Shown here in pieces: positions 15,927 through 24,735 of a stretch of 64,000 nucleotides of DNA. The stretch covers positions 37,224 to 101,223 of the forward strand of contig NZ_BJUA01000013.1 of the NCBI RefSeq assembly GCF_007989825.1. The letters are read 5' to 3'. Position numbers and translations under genes: made by a program. The notes under the pieces were generated by a model. The model was not told the DNA's origin. It was given only the letters and a program-made list of their open reading frames with translations, and made no database searches. Positions within the stretch are counted from its first letter, which is position 1, and each line of letters begins with the position of its first letter. This DNA comes from Cellulomonas persica (GTDB lineage: Bacteria > Actinomycetota > Actinomycetes > Actinomycetales > Cellulomonadaceae).

Positions 15927-15966
15927 CGTGCGGCCGGACGACGAGGGTGCGTCGTCCGGCCGCACG
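15927..15966 (-). terminator. Hairpin between gluB and gluC
   Basis: A 16-bp perfect stem (15927-15942 with 15951-15966, core GTGCGGCCGGACGAC) with an 8-base loop begins 28 bases after the gluB stop codon. It probably acts as a partial terminator or 3' stabiliser, so that the abundant binding protein is made in excess of the permeases. Confidence 0.75.
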
Positions 15967-15994
15967 CGCTCACGCGCGGGCTATGCGCACGCGG

Positions 15995-16852
15995 TCACGA
16001 GCAGGCAGCGGGCTCGGGCGGGTTGAGGTCGGCGTTCGGCTTGTAGCCCGACGCGCTCACGTTGTCGTCGAGCGCCTTCTGCCACGAGCCGTCCTCGATC
16101 ATCGCCGTGATGGCGTCGGTGACGGCCTGGCACTTGTCGGAGTCCTTCGGCAGGCCGACGCCGTAGTTCTCCTCCGAGAACGGGTTCCCGACGACCTTGA
16201 CCTTGCCCTCGTTGGCGGGGATCGCGGCCAGACCGGCCAGGATGATGTCGTCGGTCGTGACGGCGTCGACGGTGCCGGCGGTCAGGGCCGTGACGCACTC
16301 GCTGTAGCCGGGCTGCTCGAGCAGCTGCGTTCCGGCCGCGTACTCGTCCTTGATCCGCTGCGCCGAGGTGGAGCCCGTCACGGAGCACAGGTTCTTGCCG
16401 TCGAGGTCCTCCGGGCCGGTGATCGTGTCGTCGTCGGCCGCGACCAGCAGGTCCTGCCCGGCGACGAAGTACGGCCCGGCGAACGACACGACCTCCTTGC
16501 GCGCGTCGGTGATCGAGTACGTCGCGAAGATCATGTCGACCTGCTTGTTCTGCAGCATCGTCTCGCGCTGCGCGGACGGCGACTCGACGAACTCGATGTC
16601 GTCCTCGGCGTAGCCGAGCTTGTCCGCCACGTACTTCGCGACGGCGACGTCGAAGCCCGTGTACGTGTCGCCGTCCTTGAAGCCGAGGCCGGGCTGGTCG
16701 AACTTGATGCCGATGCGGATGGTCCCACCGCTGCTGCCGCCGGTGCCGCCCTGCGTCGCGTCGTCGGAGCCGCCGTCGTCGTCGGACGAACAGGCGGCGA
16801 GCGTGAGGGCGCCCGCGAGGAGCATCGCGGTCGCCATGATTCGGGTACGCAT
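15995..16852 (-). CDS. gluB: Amino-acid ABC transporter substrate-binding lipoprotein (GluB-like)
   Basis: 285-residue extracytoplasmic solute-binding protein of family 3. It starts [21 protein letters not shown]: a lipoprotein signal with lipobox L-A-A-C and lipidated Cys21. A Ser/Asp/Gly-rich linker follows, then the binding domain ([55 protein letters not shown]). The ATG at 16852 is chosen because GAAGGGA lies six bases upstream. Four cysteines in the mature protein (LCSVTG, SECVTA, KCQAV, AACS) could form disulfides, as in some glutamate-binding homologues. It follows gluA by 91 bases. Substrate assignment to glutamate is inference from operon order. Confidence 0.9.
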   Translation of the reverse strand: MRTRIMATAMLLAGALTLAACSSDDDGGSDDATQGGTGGSSGGTIRIGIKFDQPGLGFKDGDTYTGFDVAVAKYVADKLGYAEDDIEFVESPSAQRETMLQNKQVDMIFATYSITDARKEVVSFAGPYFVAGQDLLVAADDDTITGPEDLDGKNLCSVTGSTSAQRIKDEYAAGTQLLEQPGYSECVTALTAGTVDAVTTDDIILAGLAAIPANEGKVKVVGNPFSEENYGVGLPKDSDKCQAVTDAITAMIEDGSWQKALDDNVSASGYKPNADLNPPEPAACS

Positions 16853-16943
16853 GGTGGTTCCCTTCGTGTCGGATCTCAACGTGTCGTGCGGGAAGCCTCG
16901 GAGGGGTCGGAGGGACGGGTCAGGGGACCGGCGGGGCCGTTCC

Positions 16944-17744
16944 TCAGTGGGTGAGGATCTTGGACAGGAAGTCGCGCGCGCGCTCGCTGCGCGGCGCCGT
17001 GAAGAACGTCTCGGGGTCGGCCTGCTCGACGATCTCGCCCGCGTCCATGAAGACCACGCGGTTCGCGGCACGCCGCGCGAAGCCCATCTCGTGGGTCACG
17101 ACGAGCATCGTCATGCCGTCGCGCGCGAGCCCGACCATGACGTCGAGGACCTCGTTGATCATCTCGGGGTCGAGCGCGGACGTCGGCTCGTCGAACAGCA
17201 TCACCTTGGGACCCATGGCGAGCGCGCGGGCGATCGCGACGCGCTGCTGCTGCCCGCCCGAGAGCTGCGCGGGCAGCTTGGCGGCCTGGTTGCCGACGCC
17301 GACCCGGTCGAGCAGCTCGCGGGCCCGCGCGACGGCGTCGGACTTCTTGACGCCCTTGGCCTTGATGGGACCGAGCGTGACGTTCTCGAGCACGGTCCGG
17401 TGGGCGAACAGGTTGAACGACTGGAACACCATCCCGACCTCGGCGCGCAGCCGGGCCAGCTCGCGCCCCTCCTCGGGCAGCTCGCGCCCGTCGATGACGA
17501 TCGATCCGGAGTCGATCGTCTCGAGCCGGTTGATGGTGCGGCACAGCGTCGACTTGCCGCTGCCCGACGGTCCGATGATCACCACGACCTCGCCGCGCGC
17601 GACGGTCAGGTCGATGTGCTTGAGCACGTGCAGCGCGCCGAAGTGCTTGTCCACGCCACGCAGCTCGACGAGCGGGGGACCGAGCTCGCCGTGCGCGGGT
17701 GCGGGCTCAGGGCCGGGATCGGGTTCGGTCGCGAGGTCCGCCAT
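16944..17744 (-). CDS. gluA: Amino-acid ABC transporter ATPase (GluA-like)
   Basis: 266-residue ATPase energising the importer. Walker A is GPSGSGKST (about residue 52), the Q-loop is in MVFQSFNLF, the signature is [15 protein letters not shown], Walker B is [14 protein letters not shown], and the switch His is in VVTHEMGFA. It is the first gene of the minus-strand gluA-gluB-gluC-gluD operon. ATG 17744 is selected: TACGTT at 17756-17751 is a good -10 element six bases before it and there is no Shine-Dalgarno sequence, so the mRNA is probably leaderless. A longer reading to 17807 would have to be initiated inside the promoter. It is divergent from miaB, with 168 bases between. Confidence 0.93.
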   Translation of the reverse strand: MADLATEPDPGPEPAPAHGELGPPLVELRGVDKHFGALHVLKHIDLTVARGEVVVIIGPSGSGKSTLCRTINRLETIDSGSIVIDGRELPEEGRELARLRAEVGMVFQSFNLFAHRTVLENVTLGPIKAKGVKKSDAVARARELLDRVGVGNQAAKLPAQLSGGQQQRVAIARALAMGPKVMLFDEPTSALDPEMINEVLDVMVGLARDGMTMLVVTHEMGFARRAANRVVFMDAGEIVEQADPETFFTAPRSERARDFLSKILTH

Positions 17745-17756
17745 TCGTCGAACGTA
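17745..17756 (-). promoter_or_regulatory. Leaderless-type promoter of gluA operon
   Basis: On the minus strand TACGTT (17756-17751) is followed by six bases and then ATG. Transcription is expected to start at or beside the A of ATG. No clear -35 is seen. Confidence 0.6.
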
Positions 17757-17898
17757 GGGGGAAATGTCCGGATGTGCATCCGTCCACGCGTTTCGATCAG
17801 GCAACATTCGTGCGTCGCAGTCTCCGCGTCGCGGGCTGGTGACCTGCGCGAGCGCACCGAGAGCCCGACGCGCGTCGGGGGTCCGCGGCGCGCGGCCT

Positions 17899-17904
17899 TA
17901 CCCT
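17899..17904 (+). promoter_or_regulatory. -10 element of miaB
   Basis: TACCCT lies 8 bases before the ATG at 17913 and 5 before an in-frame GTG at 17910. As for gluA on the other strand, no Shine-Dalgarno sequence precedes the start, so the transcript may be leaderless. Confidence 0.5.
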
Positions 17905-17912
17905 GGTCGGTG

Positions 17913-19490
17913 ATGTCCACGACCCTGCACGCGCCCGAGATCGCACCGCCGACGACGACGTCCGGCGGCGCTGCGCGCACCTATCTCGTCAAGACGCTCG
18001 GCTGCCAGATGAACGTCCACGACTCCGAGCACATGGCCGGCATGCTCGAGCAGGCGGGCTACGTCGCGGCGACGCCCGAGCAGGCGGCCGCCGAGGACGC
18101 CGACGTCATCGTCATCAACACGTGCGCGGTGCGCGAGAACGCCGCGGACAAGCTCTACGGCAACCTCGGCCGCCTCGCGCGGACCAAGCGCAGCCGGCCC
18201 GACATGCAGATCGCGGTCGGCGGCTGCCTCGCGCAGAAGGACCGTGCGGGCATCGTCGAGCGTGCGCCGTGGGTCGACGTCGTGTTCGGGACGCACAACC
18301 TCGACGTGCTGCCCGCCCTGCTGGAGCGCGCGCGCCACAACGCGGCGGCCCAGGTCGAGATCGAGGAGTCCCTCAAGGTCTTCCCGTCGACGCTGCCCAC
18401 GCGCCGTGAGTCGGTGTACGCGGGCTGGGTGTCGATCAGCGTCGGGTGCAACAACACGTGCACGTTCTGCATCGTGCCGCACCTGCGCGGCAAGGAGCGT
18501 GACCGCCGTCCCGGGGAGATCCTCGCGGAGGTCGAGGCGCTCGTCGCCACAGGCGCGATCGAGGTCACGCTGCTGGGCCAGAACGTGAACTCCTACGGCG
18601 TGGGCTTCGGCGACCGGGGCGCGTTCGCCAAGCTCCTGCGCGCGGTCGGCGCGGTCGAGGGCCTCGAGCGCGTGCGGTTCACGTCGCCGCACCCGGCCGC
18701 CTTCACCGACGACGTCATCGCCGCGATGGCCGACACCCCGACGGTCATGCCGTCGCTCCACATGCCGCTGCAGTCCGGATCGGACCGGGTGCTGCGCGCG
18801 ATGCGCCGCTCGTACCGCTCGGAGAAGTTCCTCGGCATCCTCGACCGGGTGCGCGCGGCCATCCCGCACGCGGCGATCACCACCGACATCATCGTCGGCT
18901 TCCCGGGGGAGACCGAGGAGGACTTCGAGGACACGATGCGCGTGGTCGAGGCGGCGCGGTTCTCCTCGGCGTTCACGTTCCAGTACTCGCCGCGGCCCGG
19001 CACACCCGCCGCGGACCTGCCCGAGCAGCTCCCCAAGCAGGTCGTGCAGGAGCGGTACGAGCGTCTGATCGCGCTGCAGGAGCGGATCTGCGCGCAGGAG
19101 AACGCCGCGCAGGAGGGCCGGGTCGTCGAGGTGCTCGTCGCCGAGGGTGAGGGCCGCAAGGACGGCGAGACCCAGCGGATCTCGGGGCGCGCGGCGGACA
19201 ACCGGCTCGTGCACCTCGCGCTGCCGCTCGACCTCGCGCCCGGAGACGAGCCGCGTCCCGGCGACCTCGTGACCGTCGAGGTCACGCACGGTGCCCCGCA
19301 CCACCTCGTCGCGGACTCGGCGCTCGTCGGTGGTCGGTTCGCCGTGCGGCGCACGCGGGCAGGTGACGCGTGGGAGGCGCGTCGGTCCGGGCACGACGAG
19401 CATGCGGGCGGCCACGGCGGCGACGCGTGCGGCACCGGGGCGGCACCCGGTCCGGTGAGCCTCGGGATGCCGACGCTCGCCGTGCGCTGA
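17913..19490 (+). CDS. miaB: tRNA-2-methylthio-N6-isopentenyladenosine37 synthase MiaB
   Basis: 525-residue radical-SAM methylthiotransferase that adds the 2-methylthio group to i6A37 of tRNA, using the substrate made by MiaA (encoded 3 kb downstream). The N-terminal methylthiotransferase domain has cluster cysteines in [24 protein letters not shown] and VGGCLAQKD. The radical-SAM core has CNNTCTFC at about 179-186, and a TRAM domain is near 410-475. The C-terminal ~50 residues (Gly/His/Asp-rich, [17 protein letters not shown]) extend past the usual end. ATG 17913 is chosen, with GTG 17910 an alternative. The frame remains open 1.3 kb upstream but that stretch is antisense to gluA/gluB. Cytoplasmic, affects translational fidelity at codons starting with U. 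Confidence 0.95.
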   Translation: MSTTLHAPEIAPPTTTSGGAARTYLVKTLGCQMNVHDSEHMAGMLEQAGYVAATPEQAAAEDADVIVINTCAVRENAADKLYGNLGRLARTKRSRPDMQIAVGGCLAQKDRAGIVERAPWVDVVFGTHNLDVLPALLERARHNAAAQVEIEESLKVFPSTLPTRRESVYAGWVSISVGCNNTCTFCIVPHLRGKERDRRPGEILAEVEALVATGAIEVTLLGQNVNSYGVGFGDRGAFAKLLRAVGAVEGLERVRFTSPHPAAFTDDVIAAMADTPTVMPSLHMPLQSGSDRVLRAMRRSYRSEKFLGILDRVRAAIPHAAITTDIIVGFPGETEEDFEDTMRVVEAARFSSAFTFQYSPRPGTPAADLPEQLPKQVVQERYERLIALQERICAQENAAQEGRVVEVLVAEGEGRKDGETQRISGRAADNRLVHLALPLDLAPGDEPRPGDLVTVEVTHGAPHHLVADSALVGGRFAVRRTRAGDAWEARRSGHDEHAGGHGGDACGTGAAPGPVSLGMPTLAVR

Positions 19491-19622
19491 GGTGCGTCGC
19501 GGCGCGTCGCGCCCGGCCAGGCCTCTGATCTCCCTCGTCACGCGGTGGGCTCCGTCGGTGTCGTGAGCCGGTCGCGCGCGGGGCGCCGTCGCGAGCCCGT
19601 GAGTCGTCGGTCAGCTGTCGGG

Positions 19623-20141
19623 TCAGTTGTCGGGCACGTCCGGAGCGGGCCCGCCGCCCGGGATCGTCGCCTCGAGGGCGGCGAACAGCTGCACGCCCGT
19701 CCCCAGGCCGCACGAGAGCACCTGGGCGAGCTGCTTGTCGGTCGCACCCGGCTCGAAGTCGGCGCTCACCTCGGAGTAGAGGGCGAGCATGCCCTCCTCC
19801 TCGCGGAGGTACGCCTTGGGCCAGATGCGCTCCCGGTTCCAGTCGTTGAGCGCGAGCGCGACCGCGGACCGCTGCTCGAGCGGCACCTGGTGGTGCCAGC
19901 GCCCGCGCACCTGGACGATCTCGCCGTGCTCGCCGAGGAGCAGGAACCAGAACCGGCTGCCGTCCCACGTGCCGGTGAGGTCGCCGTCGTCGTCGACGAC
20001 GAACCGGTAGCCCTTGTCCAGCAGGTAGTCGCCGACCCGGTCGCGCGTGACGGGACGCGGCTCCTCCTCGTCGGCGGGTGCGGCCTTGGCGGGCTTCGGC
20101 AGCCCGCCCAGCACGCGCAGGAGCCAGCCCGGCCCGCTCAC
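19623..20141 (-). CDS. YbjN domain-containing protein (paralogue 1)
   Basis: 172 residues. The YbjN/sensory-transduction-regulator fold is recognisable: RDRVGDYLLDKGYRFVVDDDGDLTGTWDG, then FWFLLLGEHGEIVQVRGRWH, WNRERIWPKAYLREEE, and a C-terminal helix with L-S-C-G-L-G-T-G. The family resembles type III secretion chaperones and is thought to act in protein-protein regulation; the biochemical role is unknown. Its GTG overlaps the stop of paralogue 2 by four bases (GTGA), so both are translated from one minus-strand message. A third copy lies divergently just upstream. All three share the W-x-E/x-x-x-(I/V)-(W/F)-P-K-(A/T)-Y core. Confidence 0.85.
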   Translation of the reverse strand: MSGPGWLLRVLGGLPKPAKAAPADEEEPRPVTRDRVGDYLLDKGYRFVVDDDGDLTGTWDGSRFWFLLLGEHGEIVQVRGRWHHQVPLEQRSAVALALNDWNRERIWPKAYLREEEGMLALYSEVSADFEPGATDKQLAQVLSCGLGTGVQLFAALEATIPGGGPAPDVPDN

Positions 20142-20728
20142 GGCACGCTCCCGGCGGGGTCGGGGTACTTCTCGTCGATCGCGTCGAAGAACATCGAGCC
20201 CGTCGACAGGCCGCAGAACAACAGCTGCGAGAGCTGCGCGTCGGTCGCGCCGTGCTCGAGGTCGGTGGCGACCTCGGAGACGACGTGCACGCGGCCGTTG
20301 TCACGCACGCGCACGTACGCCTTGGGCCAGATGCGGTCGGCGTTCCACTCGTTGCACAGGTCGAGGACCTCTTCGAGGCGCTCGATCGCGATCTCGCGGT
20401 GCCACTGGCCCCGGATCTGCAGGATCTCCGCGCTCTCGCCGAACAGGAAGAAGTAGAACAGCCGACCGCGCCACAGGCCGCCGAGGTCTCCGTCGTTGTC
20501 GACGAAGTAGCTGAAGTGGTTGTCCGCCATCCACGCGGCGATCCGTGCGGGCGTCACCGGGCGCGGGTGGTCGGCGGCCGGCTCGGCGACACCGAGCTCG
20601 CGTGCGAGCAGGCGCGTGACGTTCGCGTGGAGCTCGTCGTCGGAGGGCTCGGGCCCGGCCGCCGGGGCGTCGGCGGACGCGCGCCGACGACGCCACCACG
20701 GGCGGTGCTCGTCGTGCTGCGCGACCAT
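20138..20728 (-). CDS. YbjN domain-containing protein (paralogue 2)
   Basis: 196 residues. The N-terminal ~55 are polar and basic (RPWWRRRRASADAP). The YbjN domain follows: RIAAWMADNHFSYFVDNDGDLGG, YFFLFGESAEILQIRGQWH, CNEWNADRIWPKAYVRVRDNG and a C-terminal helical segment with LFCGLSTGSMFFDAI. It is the first gene of the two-gene minus-strand unit. The ATG at 20728 has TAGTGT (20741-20736) seven bases upstream and no ribosome-binding site, suggesting a leaderless mRNA. It is divergent from paralogue 3, whose start is 155 bases away. The function is unknown. Confidence 0.85.
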   Translation of the reverse strand: MVAQHDEHRPWWRRRRASADAPAAGPEPSDDELHANVTRLLARELGVAEPAADHPRPVTPARIAAWMADNHFSYFVDNDGDLGGLWRGRLFYFFLFGESAEILQIRGQWHREIAIERLEEVLDLCNEWNADRIWPKAYVRVRDNGRVHVVSEVATDLEHGATDAQLSQLLFCGLSTGSMFFDAIDEKYPDPAGSVP

Positions 20729-20735
20729 GGGGGCG

Positions 20736-20741
20736 ACACTA
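20736..20741 (-). promoter_or_regulatory. -10 element of YbjN pair
   Basis: TAGTGT on the minus strand, seven bases before ATG 20728. Leaderless layout. Confidence 0.55.
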
Positions 20742-20830
20742 CCCGCGCACGTCCCGCGGATCGCGGTGGGTGTCCCAGAGCGTGGACGCGTCGCGTCACG
20801 CCCGGTTCGCGGGCCCCGGCGCACGCGGGC

Positions 20831-20836
20831 TAGGGT
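20831..20836 (+). promoter_or_regulatory. -10 element of YbjN paralogue 3
   Basis: TAGGGT followed by about 46 bases to the ATG. Unlike most neighbours this would give a short untranslated leader, with GAGGACGG upstream of the start as a weak ribosome-binding site. Confidence 0.45.
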
Positions 20837-20882
20837 CGCCACGATCCGCCAGCCGGGTCCCGAGACGACGAGGACGGTGCCC

Positions 20883-21440
20883 ATGGGCCTCTTCAGCAAG
20901 CACGACGCGCCCGAGCGCACCCCGCAGCAGACGCCCGAGCCGCGCGAGCTCGCGCCGCTCACGCACGAGCGGATCACCGCGACGCTGGACGCGCACGGCT
21001 ACCGCTACGCGATCGACGGCGACGGCGACATCGGCGGCATCTGGGACGACCACGTCTTCTACTTCGTGCGCATCGGGGCCGATCGTGAGTTCCTGCAGGT
21101 CCGCGGGCGCTGGACCCGCCCGCTGTCCGCCGAGCACTACCTCGAGGTCCTCGAGGTCGCGAACACGTGGAACACCGAGAAGGTGTTCCCGAAGACCTAC
21201 GTGCGCGTCGAGGACGACCTGCTCGGCGTGTACGCCGAGCACGCGGTCGACTACCGGCCGGGCGTCTCCGACTCCCAGCTCGACCAGCACCTGGGTTGCG
21301 CGGTCTCCACGGCGCTCGCGTTCTTCTCGCACCTGGACGAGCAGTACCCGCAGGCGGTCGAGGAGCACCGTGCGCTCGCGGCAGCCGCTCGTGCGGCGGC
21401 GTCTGCGTCGGACGACGCCGACGAGCCCGGCCGCGCCTGA
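20883..21440 (+). CDS. YbjN domain-containing protein (paralogue 3)
   Basis: 185 residues. A short lead (MGLFSKHDAPERTPQQ) precedes the YbjN core: RITATLDAHGYRYAIDGDGDIGGIW, VFYFVRIGADREFLQVRGRW, NTWNTEKVFPKTYVRVEDD and CAVSTALAFFSHLDEQYP. The C-terminal 30 residues are alanine-rich and probably disordered. It is divergent from paralogues 1 and 2, so the locus holds three related genes around one 154-base intergenic region. Sequence divergence between the copies suggests separate partners rather than a recent duplication (inference). Confidence 0.85.
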   Translation: MGLFSKHDAPERTPQQTPEPRELAPLTHERITATLDAHGYRYAIDGDGDIGGIWDDHVFYFVRIGADREFLQVRGRWTRPLSAEHYLEVLEVANTWNTEKVFPKTYVRVEDDLLGVYAEHAVDYRPGVSDSQLDQHLGCAVSTALAFFSHLDEQYPQAVEEHRALAAAARAAASASDDADEPGRA

Positions 21441-21584
21441 GCCGGCCGTACCCTTCCCGACGAGGTCTGCTCGACCAGGTCTGCGCCGGACCAGGGCGAG
21501 CGCTGAACCAGGGCAGCGCTGAACCGGGGCAGCCCGGACCGGGTCGGCCCGTCGCGCGTCGTCGGCCTGCGCGGCGACCTCGGA

Positions 21585-21590
21585 TAGCGT
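21585..21590 (+). promoter_or_regulatory. -10 element of the miaA operon
   Basis: TAGCGT seven bases before ATG 21598, without a Shine-Dalgarno sequence. A leaderless start for the extradiol-like gene and the operon behind it. Confidence 0.55.
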
Positions 21591-21597
21591 CGCCCCC

Positions 21598-22419
21598 ATG
21601 CTCGTCGCCGCCGCTCTCGTCCCGGACACCGCGCTGCTCGTGCCGGGCGTCTCCGGTCGCCAGGACGCCGCGGGCGGCCTGCGCGAGGCCGCGACGTCCG
21701 CGGTGCGCCGCGCGGTCGCGGGCGCCGAGCGCGTCGTCGTCGTCGCTCCCGGCCGTCCTGCGCGATCCCCGTCGCGGTCAAGGGCTGACGTGCTAACGGA
21801 CGGCGAGACGGGACAGAGCACGGCCGTGCACGTCGTCGCGGTCGTCGGGCTGGTCCGTGCGACCCTCGCGGCGGCGGGCGTGCCGGACACGCTGCTCGCA
21901 CCGGTCCCGCCGGTCGCGCTGGCGCCGCCTCCGCTGGACACCGGCACCGCGATCATGACGCCGGCGGCGGGGGTCTCGACCGCGGTGGCGCTGCGCCTGC
22001 TCGCCGCGGCGGGCGGTGCGGCGACGCACGCCGTGGAGACCACCGGCACCGACGGCACAGCGCTGCGTGCGCTCGGCGCGCGGCTCGTCGCGGGAACCGG
22101 ACGAGACGCGCTCGTCGTCGTCGGTTCCGCGTCCGGCCGGCACGGCCCCGACGCGCCGCTGGCCGACGACCCCGACGCGCTCGCGTACGACGACGCACTC
22201 GTCGCCGACCTCCGGACGGCGGACCCCGCGGCGCGCGAACGCCTCGCGGCGCTCGACCCCCACCGGGCCGCGGGGCTCGCGGTCACCGGCTGGGGTCCGT
22301 GGCAGGTGCTCGTCGGCGCGGCCGGGCCACGCACCGTGGTGCGTGCCGACGTCGCGGGGGATGTGCTGCTCGGCGCGCAGCACGTCGTCGGGACGTGGCA
22401 CGTCGAGGCCCCGGCATGA
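21598..22419 (+). CDS. Class III extradiol-dioxygenase-like protein
   Basis: 273 residues, alanine-rich. It begins MLVAAALVPDTALLVPGVSG, followed by ERVVVVAPG, TDGTALRALGARLVAG, ALVVVGSASGRHGPDAPL and a C-terminal YDDALVADLRTADP...GWGPWQVLVGAAG. This arrangement matches the LigB/AMMECR-type class III extradiol-like family found between miaB and miaA in actinobacteria (compare Rv2728c). Whether it binds iron or has catalytic activity is unknown: no full set of histidine ligands is obvious. An arginine/serine patch (PARSPSRSRADVLTDGETG, about 55-73) looks like a lineage-specific insertion. Its stop overlaps the miaA start (ATGA), so the two are coupled. Confidence 0.72.
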   Translation: MLVAAALVPDTALLVPGVSGRQDAAGGLREAATSAVRRAVAGAERVVVVAPGRPARSPSRSRADVLTDGETGQSTAVHVVAVVGLVRATLAAAGVPDTLLAPVPPVALAPPPLDTGTAIMTPAAGVSTAVALRLLAAAGGAATHAVETTGTDGTALRALGARLVAGTGRDALVVVGSASGRHGPDAPLADDPDALAYDDALVADLRTADPAARERLAALDPHRAAGLAVTGWGPWQVLVGAAGPRTVVRADVAGDVLLGAQHVVGTWHVEAPA

Positions 22420-23375
22420 GCGCGCTCGTCGTCGCCGTCGTCGGCCCGACCGCGACCGGCAAGTCCGACCTGGCCGTCGAGCTCGCGCTCGCACTGGGCG
22501 GTGAGGTGCTCAACGCCGACGCGCTGCAGCTCTACCGCGGCATGGACGTCGGCACCGCCAAGATGACACCCGACGAACGCCGGGGCGTGCCCCACCACCT
22601 GCTCGACGTGCTCGACCCCCTCGAGGAGGCGTCGGTCGCCGACTACCAGGCGCTCGCGCGCGCGGCGATCGACGACTGCACCGCGCGCGGCGCGCGTGTG
22701 GTCGCCGCGGGCGGCTCGGGCCTGTACGTGCGCGCACTGCTCGACCACATGGAGTTCCCGGGGACCGACCCGGACGTGCGGGCGCGCCTGGAGGCACGCG
22801 TCGAGGCCGAGGGGTCGCGCGCGCTGCACGACGAGCTCGCGCGCCTCGACCCCGACGCGGCCGCCGCGATCGGACCGCGCAACGCGCGACGCGTCGTGCG
22901 CGCGCTCGAGGTCATCGAGCTCACCGGCAGGCGGTACTCGGCGTCCCTGCCGCAGCACGTGTACGAGGTCCCCGCCGTGCAGATCGGCCTCGACTGCGAT
23001 CGTGCGGTGCTCGACGAGCGGGTCGCGGCGCGCACCCGGCACATGTTCGATCGTGGCCTCGTCGCCGAGGTCGAGGGACTGCTCGCGCACGGGCTGGGCC
23101 GCACCGCAGCGCGCGCCGTGGGCTACGCCGAGACGGCCGCGATGCTGCGCGGTGAGCTCACGCCCGACGAGGCACGCGAGGCGATCACGGCCGGGACGCG
23201 ACGCCTGGCGCGCAAGCAGATGGGCTGGTTCGGCCGCGACCCGCGCGTGCACTGGCTCGACGCGCAGGACCCGGACCTCGTCGGCAAGGCCCTCGCGCTG
23301 GTCGCGGAGGCGGACGCCGGCCGTCTCGGACTCGCCACGGACGACCCGGCGCCCCGCCGTAGTCTGGGCTCATGA
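22416..23375 (+). CDS. miaA: tRNA dimethylallyltransferase MiaA
   Basis: 319 residues. It transfers a dimethylallyl group to N6 of A37 in tRNAs reading UNN codons, the step before MiaB. The P-loop is GPTATGKS (about residue 10), followed by NADALQLYRGMDVGTAKM, the substrate-binding PHHLLDVLDP and AGGSGLYVRALLD motifs, and the tRNA-binding end with VGYAETAAMLRGEL and TRRLARKQMGWF. The usual D-S-x-Q reads D-A-L-Q here. ATG 22416 overlaps the upstream stop by four bases and the gene's own stop overlaps the dapF ATG (ATGA), so the reading frames are chained. Confidence 0.95.
   Translation: MSALVVAVVGPTATGKSDLAVELALALGGEVLNADALQLYRGMDVGTAKMTPDERRGVPHHLLDVLDPLEEASVADYQALARAAIDDCTARGARVVAAGGSGLYVRALLDHMEFPGTDPDVRARLEARVEAEGSRALHDELARLDPDAAAAIGPRNARRVVRALEVIELTGRRYSASLPQHVYEVPAVQIGLDCDRAVLDERVAARTRHMFDRGLVAEVEGLLAHGLGRTAARAVGYAETAAMLRGELTPDEAREAITAGTRRLARKQMGWFGRDPRVHWLDAQDPDLVGKALALVAEADAGRLGLATDDPAPRRSLGS
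23360..23365 (+). promoter_or_regulatory. Internal -10 element before dapF
   Basis: TAGTCT inside the end of miaA, exactly six bases before the dapF ATG at 23372. This would give a leaderless dapF mRNA in addition to the operon transcript. Confidence 0.5.
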
Positions 23376-24361
23376 CGACAGCCGTGCGCACGTCGCTCGA
23401 CGACGGGACCGGCGCGCCCGCGCGCCCCGACGGCCTCCTGCACGTCACCAAGGGCCACGGCACGCAGAACGACTTCGTGCTGGTCGACGACCGCGACGGT
23501 CGCCTCGACCTCGGCGCCGACCTCGTGCGGGCGCTCGCGGACCGGCGCGCGGGTGTCGGCGGGGACGGCGTCATCCGCCTGGTCGCGAGCCGGCACGTGC
23601 CGGAGGGTGCCGCGCTGCTCGCCGACGCACCCGAGGCGCAGTGGTTCATGGACTACCGCAACGCCGACGGCTCGGTCGCGGAGATGTGCGGCAACGGCGT
23701 GCGCGTGTTCGCGCTCTACCTGGACCGGCTCGGGCTGTGGCCCCAGGCCGGCGAGGTCGCGGTGGGCACGCGCGCCGGCGTCATGCGCGTGCGCCGGGTC
23801 GCCGCGCCGCAGGGCGTCGGGGACGGCGCGTGGTTCGCGTTCGACATCGGTCGCTGGCACCTGCCCGGCGGGCGTGCCGCGGCCGAGGCAGGGTTCGACG
23901 CCGAGGTCGCGGTCACCGGGCTGGACGTGGTCCGCCCGGCGCTGTCCGTCGACGTCGGCAACCCGCACAGCGTGCTCGCGCTGCCGGACGTGGCCGAGCT
24001 GGACGCCCTGGACCTGACGCGGGCCCCGCAGGTGCAGCCGGTGCCGCCGCACGGGACGAACGTCGAGATCGTCGTCCCGCTCGGGGAGGCCGTCGTGGAC
24101 GGGCGTACGACGGGACGGGTGCGCATGCGCGTGCACGAGCGCGGCGTGGGGGAGACCCGCTCGTGCGGCACGGGTGCGGTCGCCGCCGCGATGGCCGTCC
24201 GGACGTGGGCGGGCGCCGGCGCGCCCGATACCTGGCTCGTCGACGTGCCGGGCGGCACGGTGCGCGTGACCGCGCTGGGCGACGACCACGCCGAGCTGGC
24301 CGGTCCCGCCGTGCTCGTGGGCGAGATGGACGTCGACCTCACCGCGCTGCTCAGCCGGTGA
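23372..24361 (+). CDS. dapF: Diaminopimelate epimerase
   Basis: 329 residues. It interconverts LL- and meso-diaminopimelate, the penultimate step to lysine and the supply of the cross-linking residue in organisms with mDAP wall. The two catalytic cysteines are visible in MCGNGVR (about 109) and RSCGTGA (about 267). Other family motifs are GHGTQNDFVLVDD, GVGGDGVI, VGNPHSVL and GTNVEIV. An N-terminal extension of about 25 residues precedes the usual start. It overlaps miaA by ATGA and has its own -10 element. The stop overlaps the next gene's GTG. If the wall of this organism uses ornithine or lysine, the role here is lysine synthesis (inference). Confidence 0.95.
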   Translation: MTTAVRTSLDDGTGAPARPDGLLHVTKGHGTQNDFVLVDDRDGRLDLGADLVRALADRRAGVGGDGVIRLVASRHVPEGAALLADAPEAQWFMDYRNADGSVAEMCGNGVRVFALYLDRLGLWPQAGEVAVGTRAGVMRVRRVAAPQGVGDGAWFAFDIGRWHLPGGRAAAEAGFDAEVAVTGLDVVRPALSVDVGNPHSVLALPDVAELDALDLTRAPQVQPVPPHGTNVEIVVPLGEAVVDGRTTGRVRMRVHERGVGETRSCGTGAVAAAMAVRTWAGAGAPDTWLVDVPGGTVRVTALGDDHAELAGPAVLVGEMDVDLTALLSR

Positions 24362-24735
24362 GCACCGCCGGACCGGCGGCGGCGTCGGCGCATGCCGTGG
24401 AACCTCCGACGGTCCTCACGTCCGACGACCTCGGGGTCGAGCTCGGTCCGCGCGCGACCGTCGTCGAGCTGTCGAGCACGTTCTGCCAGCCGTGCCGGAT
24501 GGCGCGCGTGGTGCTGCAGCGCGCGGTCGAGACGACCCACGGCGTGCGGCTCGTCGAGCTCGACGTCGCCGGCTCGCGTGGCGAGGCGCTCGGCGCCCGG
24601 CTGGGCGTCCTGAGCACGCCCACGGTCCTGGTGCTCGACTCCCGCGGGCGGATCCGCGACCGCGCGGCCGGCGTCCCGCGGCTCGCTCAGGTGCGCGCGA
24701 CGCTCGAGTCGGTCGGGGTGTCTGACGACCGCTGA
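24358..24735 (+). CDS. Thioredoxin-fold protein
   Basis: 125 residues. The core has ATVVELSSTFCQPCRMARVVLQRA, in which C-Q-P-C replaces the usual W-C-G-P-C active site, and a later STPTVLVLDSRGRIRDRAAGVPRL with the cis-Pro. It is probably a thiol-disulfide oxidoreductase. No signal peptide or membrane segment is seen, so it would act in the cytoplasm. GTG 24358 overlaps the dapF stop (GTGA). The last 49 bases overlap the 3' end of the convergent MFS gene, so the two transcripts are complementary there. Confidence 0.75.
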   Translation: MSTAGPAAASAHAVEPPTVLTSDDLGVELGPRATVVELSSTFCQPCRMARVVLQRAVETTHGVRLVELDVAGSRGEALGARLGVLSTPTVLVLDSRGRIRDRAAGVPRLAQVRATLESVGVSDDR

